NCBI GenBank assembly: GCA_017558555.1
Contig: JAFYUJ010000071.1
Location: 1-50,239, forward strand
Direction: 5' to 3'
Source of the DNA: Akkermansia sp.
GTDB lineage: Bacteria > Verrucomicrobiota > Verrucomicrobiia > Verrucomicrobiales > Akkermansiaceae
DNA length: 50,239 nt
Part shown: piece by piece, positions 16,705 through 24,526 of the stretch
Layout of the letters: the number at the start of each line of letters is the position of its first letter
Numbering within the stretch: position 1 is the first letter of the stretch
Program-made: the position numbers and the translations under genes
The notes under the pieces: generated by a model
The model's database searches: none
Seen by the model: the letters and a program-made list of their open reading frames with translations, nothing else
Told to the model about the DNA's origin: nothing

Positions 16705-18156
16705 TTACAGGCTGTCGCCAAAGTCTTCGCGGAACTTGGCTGCCAGCTGTTCCTGCCAGTCGCTCAGGGGCTGCAGGCGGCCGAAGAAGAAGCGGAGTAC
16801 CTCCGGTTCTTCCACCCACTTGAGACCGCCGATGAGGTGGCGGTTGTCATACAACCACTTCACGCGGTCAGCGCAGTACTTGACCTGAGACAGGGTGAAC
16901 ACGCGGCGGGGGCAAGCCAGACGCACGAGCTCAAGGTCAGCGTAGTGTTCGGAGCCATCGGGGTTGCGCTGCTCGGAGAGGGAGCCGCGTTCCATACCAC
17001 GGATGCCACCAGCGATGTAGAGGGCGGTGGCGAGAGCACCTGCGGGGTACTGCTCGTGGGGAATGTTGGGCAGGAATTCGGATGCGTTGATGTGAGCGCC
17101 CAGACCACCGGCGGGCTTCACCATGGGCACGCCGTATTCGGAGAGTTCCTTGACGAGGTACTCAATGAAGATGGGACCCTGGTTGATGATTTCTTCGTCC
17201 AGCGTTTCAAGCAGACCCACGGCCATGGCTTCCATGGCGCGCACTTCCATACCACCGTAGGTGAGGAAGCCTTCGTACAGGGGGATGAAGGCCTTCATCT
17301 TGAGGATGAGGCTCTCGTTGTTGGAAACGATGGCGCCACCGCGGGCGAAACCAAGCTTGCGGCTGGAGAAGTAGATGAGGTCCATCTGGTCAGAAATCTT
17401 GCGGATGATTTCTGCGATGGTCATGTTCTTGGCTGCTTCCTCGCGGGTCTTGATGAAGTACAGGTTGTCTTGCAGCAGGGAGGCATCGAGCACGGACATG
17501 ATACCGTATTCCTTACAAATGGCTGCTACTTCCAGCATGTTCTCCATGGAGAGCGGCTGGCCGCCGATGAGGTTGGTGCCGGCTTCGATACGCACGAAGG
17601 GAACGTGCTCGGGGCCTACTTCTTCAATCAGAGCGCGCAGGCGGGGAATGTCGAAATTGCCCTTGAAGGGAAGCTCCAGATTGGGGTCAAGACCTTCAGC
17701 GGTGATGAGCTCTTCCACGCGGCCACCCTTGCGGGTGATGTGAGCCTTGGTGGTGGTGAAGTGGAAGTTCATGGGTACCACGTCGCCTTCTTTCACGAAG
17801 GTTTCAGCAAGAATGTTTTCGCAGGCTCGACCCTGGTGGGCAGGCAGGAAGTACTTGGTGCCGAACACCTGTTCGATGACGCGGGAGAGACGGTTGAAGG
17901 TTTCGGAACCGGCGTAGGAGTCATCGGCCTGCATGGAGGCTGCTACCTGGTTGTCGCTCATGGCGTTCACACCGGAGTCGGTGAGCATATCCATGAACAC
18001 GTCCTTATTCTGCAGCAGGAAGGTGTTGTTGCCGGCTTCGCGAAGCTTAGCCACGCGTTCCTCTACCGTGGGCAGGAACAATTTCTGCACAACACGTACC
18101 TTGTGCATTTCCAAGGGTACCTGGTGCTCTTCTTTGTAGAACTTTACAACGGACAT
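16705..18156 (-). CDS. Tryptophanase/beta-eliminating lyase family protein
   Basis: A PLP-dependent lyase of the tryptophanase/tyrosine phenol-lyase family (483 residues, usual size). The family splits Trp or Tyr to indole or phenol, pyruvate and ammonia. Matching stretches are LTDSGVNAMSD, DDSYAGSETF, PAHQGRACEN, GGQPLSMENM, FLTYGGMEVRAM and the C-terminal AGGIRGMERGSL. The PLP-lysine site reads SSRKLGFARGG, where classical enzymes have S(A/G)KKD followed by GG. The DSARFAEN region is DASLLQDN, so the Arg expected to contact PLP is missing. These changes suggest a diverged subfamily, and activity on Trp is uncertain. The start is set by the promoter at 18242-18270, which excludes a longer frame. 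An unusual hairpin lies in the leader. Confidence 0.8.
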   Translation of the reverse strand: MSVVKFYKEEHQVPLEMHKVRVVQKLFLPTVEERVAKLREAGNNTFLLQNKDVFMDMLTDSGVNAMSDNQVAASMQADDSYAGSETFNRLSRVIEQVFGTKYFLPAHQGRACENILAETFVKEGDVVPMNFHFTTTKAHITRKGGRVEELITAEGLDPNLELPFKGNFDIPRLRALIEEVGPEHVPFVRIEAGTNLIGGQPLSMENMLEVAAICKEYGIMSVLDASLLQDNLYFIKTREEAAKNMTIAEIIRKISDQMDLIYFSSRKLGFARGGAIVSNNESLILKMKAFIPLYEGFLTYGGMEVRAMEAMAVGLLETLDEEIINQGPIFIEYLVKELSEYGVPMVKPAGGLGAHINASEFLPNIPHEQYPAGALATALYIAGGIRGMERGSLSEQRNPDGSEHYADLELVRLACPRRVFTLSQVKYCADRVKWLYDNRHLIGGLKWVEEPEVLRFFFGRLQPLSDWQEQLAAKFREDFGDSL

Positions 18157-18188
18157 AATCTGATGTGTTTGTGGTGAGATGTGTAGTG

Positions 18189-18210
18189 TCATTCGGCCAC
18201 GGCCGAATGA
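18189..18210 (-). promoter_or_regulatory. 10-bp palindrome in the lyase gene leader
   Basis: TCATTCGGCC (18189-18198) and GGCCGAATGA (18201-18210) are perfect inverted repeats around AC. The element is in the predicted 5' leader, about 33 bases before the start codon and about 30 after the likely transcription start. No T run follows it, so it is not a simple terminator. It could be an operator or an mRNA hairpin. No Trp-containing leader peptide is visible. Confidence 0.55.
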
Positions 18211-18241
18211 AGATTCAGCTGTGTGAATATAAAGGTCGCCT

Positions 18242-18270
18242 AGTTTAGGCTGTTCCCCCCTTTCAGTCAA
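18242..18270 (-). promoter_or_regulatory. Promoter of the tryptophanase-family gene
   Basis: On the minus strand TTGACT (18270-18265) and TAAACT (18247-18242) are exactly 17 bases apart. The predicted transcript starts near 18235, giving a leader of about 80 bases. Confidence 0.75.
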
Positions 18271-18363
18271 CCCTAAACTGTGACACCTATGCGTTTATGA
18301 GTCATTTACGAGGCCTTTCCCGTCCCAATAGTAAAAAAAATCTTCAAAAAAATCATTTTACGC

Positions 18364-18392
18364 TTGCCTTTACTTTAGAATCATGCTAAATA
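18364..18392 (+). promoter_or_regulatory. Enolase promoter
   Basis: TTGCCT (18364-18369) and TAAATA (18387-18392) are 17 bases apart. The leader after it is A-rich (AAACAAACAA, then GAAAGGAAC at 18427-18435), with the Shine-Dalgarno sequence inside; a near-copy of this leader precedes the capsid gene at 45387. Confidence 0.7.
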
Positions 18393-18427
18393 CCGCCTGA
18401 CGAGTTAGATAAAACAAACAAAAATAG

Positions 18428-19714
<1,287 letters not shown>

Positions 19715-19737
19715 AAAAGCTTCAGGCAACCATAGCA

Positions 19738-19782
19738 CATGCCCCGCCCCGGAACATACTCCGGGGGCGGTGGCATGTTTTT
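19738..19782 (+). terminator. Terminator after eno
   Basis: A long GC-rich hairpin: the left arm begins CATGCCCCGCCCCGGA at 19738 and the right arm TCCGGGGGCGGTGGCATG ends at 19777. One bulge is tolerated, and five T follow (19778-19782). Confidence 0.88.
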
Positions 19783-19827
19783 GTGTATTCTGGCAGATTT
19801 TATGCTCGCATCTTTGGGAAAACTCTT

Positions 19828-19833
19828 TATAAT
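19828..19833 (+). promoter_or_regulatory. -10 box for the IscU-like gene
   Basis: A perfect TATAAT is at 19828-19833, about 74 bases before the start codon. No good -35 box is seen at the expected place. Confidence 0.45.
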
Positions 19834-19906
19834 AGCGGCAGCAAGGTCTCATCGGCTCTTGGTGCCGATGCCAAGCGTTTTTCCAACACAACATACTCAT
19901 ACAACT

Positions 19907-20599
19907 ATGCAGTACACACACGAAGTCGAACAGATGTGTTGCGTCAAGAAGGGCTGCAATCACGGCCCCGCTCCCATCCCTCAGGAGGGTGCCTGGACGC
20001 AATCCACCAAGATTGAGGACATTTCCGGCCTTACCCACGGTGTGGGTTGGTGCGCTCCTCAGCAGGGTGCTTGCAAGCTGACCCTCAATGTGAAGCAGGG
20101 TGTCATCCAGGAAGCTCTGGTTGAGACCATCGGCTGCTCGGGCATGACCCACTCCGCCGCTATGGCTTCTGAAATTCTCCCCGGCAAGACTGTGCTCGAG
20201 GCTCTGAACACCGACCTCGTGTGCGATGCCATCAACACCGCCATGCGCGAACTCTTCCTCCAGATTGTGTACGGTCGCACCCAGAGCGCCTACTCTGAAG
20301 GTGGTCTGCCCATCGGTGCTGGTCTGGAAGACCTGGGCAAGGGTCTCCGCTCTCAGACCGGTACCCTCTACGGCACGCTCGCCAAGGGCGCCCGCTACCT
20401 GGAACTGGCTGAAGGTTACATCACCAAGCTTGCTCTGGATGCCGAAGGTGAAATCACCGGTTACCAGTATGTGAAGATGGGCCCGATGATGGAAGACATC
20501 AAGAAGGGCATGGACGCCAACGAAGCTCTCAAGAAGCACACCGGCTCCTATGGCCGCTTCGCTGATGCCGCCAAGTACATTGACCCCCGCCACGAGTAA
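19907..20599 (+). CDS. IscU/NifU-like iron-sulfur cluster scaffold protein
   Basis: A 230-residue protein whose middle part resembles the IscU/NifU scaffold fold, on which Fe-S clusters are assembled. The pattern QGACKLTLNVKQGVIQEA, then ETIGCSGMTHSAAMASEI and LPGKTVLEAL parallels IscU. Candidate cluster ligands are Cys56, Cys77 and Cys106 (TDLVCDAI). Extra cysteines are Cys11, Cys12, Cys17 (CCVKKGC) and Cys49. The C-terminal part (about 120-230) is not in IscU. The start at 19907 is chosen because the -10 box lies after the longer frame's ATG at 19739, which falls in the eno terminator. The GGGtGRT gene follows 26 bases later, and the two are probably co-transcribed. This pairing recurs in anaerobes, but its role is not established. 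Confidence 0.85.
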   Translation: MQYTHEVEQMCCVKKGCNHGPAPIPQEGAWTQSTKIEDISGLTHGVGWCAPQQGACKLTLNVKQGVIQEALVETIGCSGMTHSAAMASEILPGKTVLEALNTDLVCDAINTAMRELFLQIVYGRTQSAYSEGGLPIGAGLEDLGKGLRSQTGTLYGTLAKGARYLELAEGYITKLALDAEGEITGYQYVKMGPMMEDIKKGMDANEALKKHTGSYGRFADAAKYIDPRHE

Positions 20600-20625
20600 A
20601 GAACCCTTAACACAAGAACAAGATT

Positions 20626-21627
20626 ATGCCTCTTTTTGAATCCTACTCCCGTCGTATCGACCAGATCCTTCCGGTTCTGCAGAAGTACGGTATCAACTCC
20701 TGCGAGGAAGCCGAGCAGGTCTGCCTTGAAAAGGGTATCGACGTGCGCGAAATCGTTCGCGGTATTCAGAACATTGCCTTCGAAAACGCCGGTTGGGCCT
20801 ATGTGGTAGGCGCTGCTGTGGCTATCAAGAAGGGTTGCACCAAGGCTGCTGACGCTGCCGAGGCTATCGGCGAAGGTCTGCAGGCTTTCTGCATTCCCGG
20901 TTCTGTGGCCGATGACCGCAAGGTAGGCCAGGGTCACGGTGACCTTGCCGCCATGCTTCTGCGCGAGGAGACAGAATGCTTCTGCTTCCTGGCCGGTCAC
21001 GAATCCTTCGCTGCTGCTGAAGGTGCTATCGGTATCGCTCGCTCTGCCAACAAGGTGCGCCAGAAGCCTCTGCGCGTTATCCTCAACGGCCTTGGCAAGG
21101 ACGCCGCTTACATCATCTCCCGTATCAACGGTTTCACCTACTGCCAGACCAAGTTCGACTACGCTACCGGTAAGGTGGAAGTGGTGAGCAAGAAGGCTTT
21201 CTCCGATGGCGAGCGCGCCAAGGTGAACTGCTACGGCGCTGACGATGTGCGCGAAGGTGTGGCTATCATGTGGCTGGAAGGTGTGGACGTGTCCATCACC
21301 GGTAACTCCACCAACCCCACCCGCTTCCAGCACCCCGTTGCCGGTACTTACAAGAAGGAATGCGTCATCGCCGGCAAGAAGTACTTCTCCGTGGCTTCCG
21401 GTGGTGGTACGGGCCGTACCCTGCACCCCGACAACATGGCTGCCGGTCCCGCTTCTTACGGCATGACCGACACCCTGGGCCGCATGCACAGCGATGCTCA
21501 GTTCGCTGGTTCCTCCTCCGTGCCCGCTCACGTGGAAATGATGGGTCTCATCGGCATGGGCAACAACCCCATGGTCGGTGCCACCGTTTCCGTTGCCGTG
21601 GCCATCGAGGAAGCCATGAACAAGTAA
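20626..21627 (+). CDS. GGGtGRT family protein
   Basis: A 333-residue cytoplasmic protein of the uncharacterised GGGtGRT family, named after the motif seen here as SGGGTGRTLHPDNMAAG near residue 257. Other segments are PGSVADDRKVGQGHGDLAAM, FLAGHESFAAAEGAIG and the C-terminal MGLIGMGNNPMVGATVSVAV. No signal peptide or membrane helix is present. It directly follows an IscU-like scaffold gene, so a role in Fe-S cluster use or in an iron-linked enzyme is suggested by context only. Codon use is strongly biased to C-ending codons, like the gene before it, which points to high expression. A strong hairpin ends the transcript. Confidence 0.9.
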   Translation: MPLFESYSRRIDQILPVLQKYGINSCEEAEQVCLEKGIDVREIVRGIQNIAFENAGWAYVVGAAVAIKKGCTKAADAAEAIGEGLQAFCIPGSVADDRKVGQGHGDLAAMLLREETECFCFLAGHESFAAAEGAIGIARSANKVRQKPLRVILNGLGKDAAYIISRINGFTYCQTKFDYATGKVEVVSKKAFSDGERAKVNCYGADDVREGVAIMWLEGVDVSITGNSTNPTRFQHPVAGTYKKECVIAGKKYFSVASGGGTGRTLHPDNMAAGPASYGMTDTLGRMHSDAQFAGSSSVPAHVEMMGLIGMGNNPMVGATVSVAVAIEEAMNK

Positions 21628-21661
21628 AGCGCTCTGCTCCCTTTACACACGTTATAACACA

Positions 21662-21690
21662 CGCCCTGTCCGAGCTGCTCGGACAGGGCG
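21662..21690. terminator. Convergent hairpin after the GGGtGRT gene
   Basis: A perfect 13-bp stem, CGCCCTGTCCGAG (21662-21674) with CTCGGACAGGGCG (21678-21690), has a 3-base loop. The plus-strand tail CTTTGCG is weakly T-rich. It separates convergent transcripts. Confidence 0.75.
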
Positions 21691-21716
21691 CTTTGCGTGA
21701 TGGAAAGTGAGTGGTA

Positions 21717-22205
21717 TCAGTTGAGCAGAAGCTCAAAGTCATCCACATCAAGAATTTTGCCTGATTTTTCGCCGACTTGTTCGAAGTGCGACACCTGGCG
21801 GAACCCGGCTTGCATGTGGAAGCGGCGGCTGCGTTCATTATCGCCGGTGATGCAGGCGATGAGCGCGCGGCAACCTGCCTGGCGGCAGCAGGAAATGAGT
21901 TCCTGCATCAGGCGTTGGCCCGTGCCGTTTCCACAAGCCGCTGGAGCCAGGTAGATGGTGACCTCCCAGGTTTTGGCGTAGGCGGCGCGCTCTTTCCACG
22001 GGTGTGCGTAGCAATACCCCAGGAGACACCCCTCAGATTCGCAGACAAGGAAAGGATAGCCGCCCTCGCAGCATGCGGCGATGCGTTGCGCCATCACCTC
22101 AGCAGAAACAGGCAGTATTTCAAAAGAAATGGTGGTGTGGAGGATATAGTGGTTGTAGATGGTGGCAATGGCCGCTGCATCTGTAGGGGAAACATGGCGA
22201 ATCAT
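21717..22205 (-). CDS. GNAT N-acetyltransferase (phosphinothricin acetyltransferase-like)
   Basis: A 162-residue acetyl-CoA-dependent N-acetyltransferase. The pattern is that of the Pat/YwnH group: AAIATIYNHYILHTTISFE, then YPFLVCESEGCLLGYCYAHPWKERAAY, the acetyl-CoA loop CGNGTGQRLM, and DNERSRRFHMQAGF. The C-terminus (GKILDVDDFEL) departs from the usual KFGxWxD. The natural substrate cannot be deduced; members acetylate amino acids, analogues or sugar amines. The start MIRHVSPTDAAA at 22205 is set by homology, since the in-frame sequence upstream overlaps GT2. It begins 20 bases after the GT2 stop and is the last gene of the glycan cluster, so it could modify a surface sugar (inference). Confidence 0.82.
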   Translation of the reverse strand: MIRHVSPTDAAAIATIYNHYILHTTISFEILPVSAEVMAQRIAACCEGGYPFLVCESEGCLLGYCYAHPWKERAAYAKTWEVTIYLAPAACGNGTGQRLMQELISCCRQAGCRALIACITGDNERSRRFHMQAGFRQVSHFEQVGEKSGKILDVDDFELLLN

Positions 22206-22225
22206 GGAAATACAATGATGCTTGT

Positions 22226-23287
22226 TTATCGCTTGTGCATGTTTCTCCATGCAATGAGACGCAGCGGGAGAAGCCGACTGAGGAAATAGCGTTTGAAGCG
22301 CAAGGGGAAGTTGCTGTAATGTTTCAAGACAAGGTAGAAGCGCTTGAAGATGGAGGTGCCCCACCAATGGGCGCGGATGGAATGTGCTGTGTGGTATTGC
22401 TGAATCAGGGTGATGCAGGTATCTACGTCTGATGAGCTCCAGTCTGTCAGCCCTTGTTGTTGGGCTCTTCGGGCATCTTGCAGCATGCATTGGATGGCCA
22501 GCAGCGCTTTGTAATCATAGGAGCACACATCAAGTTCGTAGTTGATGTAATCCTGTAGCGTGTTGAACGTACGTGCTTTGTTGAGGATGTTGGTGGCATG
22601 GGTGCGGTATTGGCATGCCAGGGCATTGCTCCACACCACGGGGGCGGAGAGAAATGCTCTCTGCTGCCATGGTGGATCTTGGGCAAAGTGCCCATTTCCG
22701 GATGCCAGCGGCCCCCATTGGGTGAGGAGCTTCTTGTGGATGGCCATGCTGCATCCATAGGCATCCTTGTATACGGGAAAGGCCTCTCCTTTTTCCAGAT
22801 AGATAGCCGCACGCATAGCCGGGCCATTGGCTACAAATACGCTTGTATCATCATCTGCAATCATGTGGCGTGTGCGGAATGGGATGCCTTGTTCATCAAT
22901 GCATTCATGGGACATGATGATGAGACCGGCTTCCGGATATTGCGCTGCAAGCGCCATGGTTTGGGTGCAGCGGTTCGGAAATTGGATGTCGTCACCATCA
23001 GCCTCGATAATCCAGTCGTATTTGGCCATCGCCCAGGCCTTGTCTGTTGTCCCGGCTATGCCAAGATTTTTTTCATGGCGCAGGAAGGTGATATCTTTGT
23101 TCTCTCCGTGGCTGTTGATGAGGTGTTCGATGAGCTCAGTGCTGCTATCTGTGGAGGCATCATCTACGATGATGATTTGAACTGGGCCTGTATAATCCTG
23201 CGCAAAGACGGAGAGCAAAGCATCTTCGATAAACGCTTCCAGATTATAGCATGTGACGACGATGCTGACTCCGGGTACCTGGCTCAT
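22226..23287 (-). CDS. Glycosyltransferase family 2
   Basis: A 353-residue GT-A fold glycosyltransferase that would add a sugar from a nucleotide donor to a surface glycan on the cytoplasmic side. Seen motifs: VSIVVTCYNLEAFIEDAL, VDDASTDSSTELI, DWIIEADGDDIQFPNR (metal-binding DxD variant) near residue 95, and a central PVYKDAYGCSMAIHK segment typical of DUF-free GT2 enzymes. There is no membrane helix; the basic and aromatic C-terminus (FKRYFLSRLLPLRLIAW) could bind the membrane surface. It lies 26 bases after licD on the same strand. Donor and acceptor are unknown. Confidence 0.9.
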   Translation of the reverse strand: MSQVPGVSIVVTCYNLEAFIEDALLSVFAQDYTGPVQIIIVDDASTDSSTELIEHLINSHGENKDITFLRHEKNLGIAGTTDKAWAMAKYDWIIEADGDDIQFPNRCTQTMALAAQYPEAGLIIMSHECIDEQGIPFRTRHMIADDDTSVFVANGPAMRAAIYLEKGEAFPVYKDAYGCSMAIHKKLLTQWGPLASGNGHFAQDPPWQQRAFLSAPVVWSNALACQYRTHATNILNKARTFNTLQDYINYELDVCSYDYKALLAIQCMLQDARRAQQQGLTDWSSSDVDTCITLIQQYHTAHSIRAHWWGTSIFKRFYLVLKHYSNFPLRFKRYFLSRLLPLRLIAWRNMHKR

Positions 23288-23313
23288 GTGCAGATTTGCT
23301 GGGGATATGCCGT

Positions 23314-24150
23314 TTACTGACCTTGTGAACTCACATAGTGTGAATAGGACCGAGCCAAATCAACGGTAGACGCAGTGTGTACGGCTTTTTGGTGCTCAAC
23401 AGGCGGTGGTGTCATATAATCACCATAGGCGGCGGTGAGCATTTCATCATATCCCACCGGGAGGGGGATGGTGTGTTGCTCAAAGGGTAAATCTACCGTG
23501 GATTTGAACCATGCTGTGTGATATACATATGGGTCTTCATAGGCACACACTCTGTCAGACGGCGGCAATGCGGCCAGCATATCATCCAGCTTTTTCTCCA
23601 CAGCCGGGCGGTTCTTATAAATTAACAAGGCAAGGGGTTTCAGCAAGGCTCTGAGCTTGCTTTTCCAGCCGGGCTCCTTCCAGTATTTTCTCGTCTTGTC
23701 GATGGATACAATAATGTTCTGATAAAATCTTTTTTTGAAGTGAACCATCCACATGCGCAGGGGATGCTGCGGGACATAATCGAACGGGAAAATATCAATG
23801 AAAACTCCATGGTTCCACTGGTAGTCTTTCCAGCTGTCTTCAATGAACGTGGTACGGCTATCTCTCAGCTTGGCATGGGATAGAAAGTAATCGTTCTCTG
23901 TATCATAGTTCTGATAAAAGAGATGCGGAGGTAACAGAGCAGGTGCTTCTTTTCGGAACCGTTCGTAATCCTCTCGCAACATGCCCACATCGATATCATC
24001 ATCCCAAGGGATGAAGCCTTTGTGCCTTACCGCACCCAGTGCCGTGCCGTAACACGCAAAATAACGTATGCCTAAAGTTTTGCATACCTTGTCAAGTTCT
24101 TCCAGTATGCTTATTTCTGCGGTGTGTAGGGATTGTATATCGATATCCAT
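23314..24150 (-). CDS. LicD family phosphotransferase
   Basis: A 278-residue protein of the LicD/FKTN family. These nucleotidyltransferase-fold enzymes attach phosphocholine, phosphoethanolamine or related groups to surface glycans. The hallmark is at residues 31-54: YFACYGTALGAVRHKGFIPWDDDIDVGM, with the catalytic DDDID; VFIDIFPFDYVP follows. The start at 24150 (MDIDIQSLHTAEI) is chosen because it precedes the first conserved block, and the longer frame overlaps the neighbouring small gene. It precedes GT2 by 26 bases. With GT2 and GNAT it probably decorates an LPS or capsular chain. Related eukaryotic and bacterial genes act with glycosyltransferases (known for the family); the substituent here is unknown. 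Confidence 0.9.
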   Translation of the reverse strand: MDIDIQSLHTAEISILEELDKVCKTLGIRYFACYGTALGAVRHKGFIPWDDDIDVGMLREDYERFRKEAPALLPPHLFYQNYDTENDYFLSHAKLRDSRTTFIEDSWKDYQWNHGVFIDIFPFDYVPQHPLRMWMVHFKKRFYQNIIVSIDKTRKYWKEPGWKSKLRALLKPLALLIYKNRPAVEKKLDDMLAALPPSDRVCAYEDPYVYHTAWFKSTVDLPFEQHTIPLPVGYDEMLTAAYGDYMTPPPVEHQKAVHTASTVDLARSYSHYVSSQGQ

Positions 24151-24185
24151 GTGTAGGGGGAATGATAACACGAATGCAAGAAAAC

Positions 24186-24464
24186 TCAATCTTTTTTGCG
24201 CTTTTTCACTTGCTTGCCCCTGCATCCTTTTTTGCTCAGAGAAATCAGATACAGACAGAACGGGACAACAAGCAGGATGCTGACCAGACCCAGCGATATG
24301 CGCACGGCAAGTGATTCTGCCGCAGAGCAGGGGAAAACCATGAGTAGCAGACAACAAATAGCGTATGCCAGAGCATGGCTGTTTTGCCTCATGGCCGGAA
24401 TCATTAGTGCAGACATCGCTGTTAATGCTCCGAAAAAGAGGATGAGGGATGTTGCGGTGTTCAT
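24186..24464 (-). CDS. Small membrane protein
   Basis: A 92-residue protein with three predicted hydrophobic segments (about 5-22, 31-47 and 56-75) and a very basic tail KKGCRGKQVKKRKKD. No family is recognised. It starts 12 bases after the terminator hairpin of GH84 on the same strand and ends 35 bases before licD, so it may head the licD-GT2-GNAT transcript. The layout of short helices with a positive cytoplasmic tail fits a small inner-membrane protein; a function is not evident. Confidence 0.55.
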   Translation of the reverse strand: MNTATSLILFFGALTAMSALMIPAMRQNSHALAYAICCLLLMVFPCSAAESLAVRISLGLVSILLVVPFCLYLISLSKKGCRGKQVKKRKKD

Positions 24465-24476
24465 GTCATGATAAAT

Positions 24477-24506
24477 AAAGCCGCAATCAGGGCTGATTGC
24501 GGCTTT
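24477..24506. terminator. Terminator after GH84
   Basis: A perfect 13-bp stem, AAAGCCGCAATCA (24477-24489) with TGATTGCGGCTTT (24494-24506). It is symmetric, so it works in both directions. It follows the GH84 stop by 20 bases on the minus strand. Confidence 0.88.
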
Positions 24507-24526
24507 GGGAGAGATACGTGTTGTGT

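Noticed and set aside
16837..18177. 446-codon plus-strand frame opposite the tryptophanase-family gene
   Set aside because: Low-complexity Gly/His/Val composition and antisense to a clear enzyme family; it overlaps no promoter.
18157..18270. Longer N-terminus or TnaC-like leader peptide before the tryptophanase-family gene
   Set aside because: The frame is open, but its ATG lies in the -35 box, it has no Trp codon, and the peptide does not resemble TnaC.
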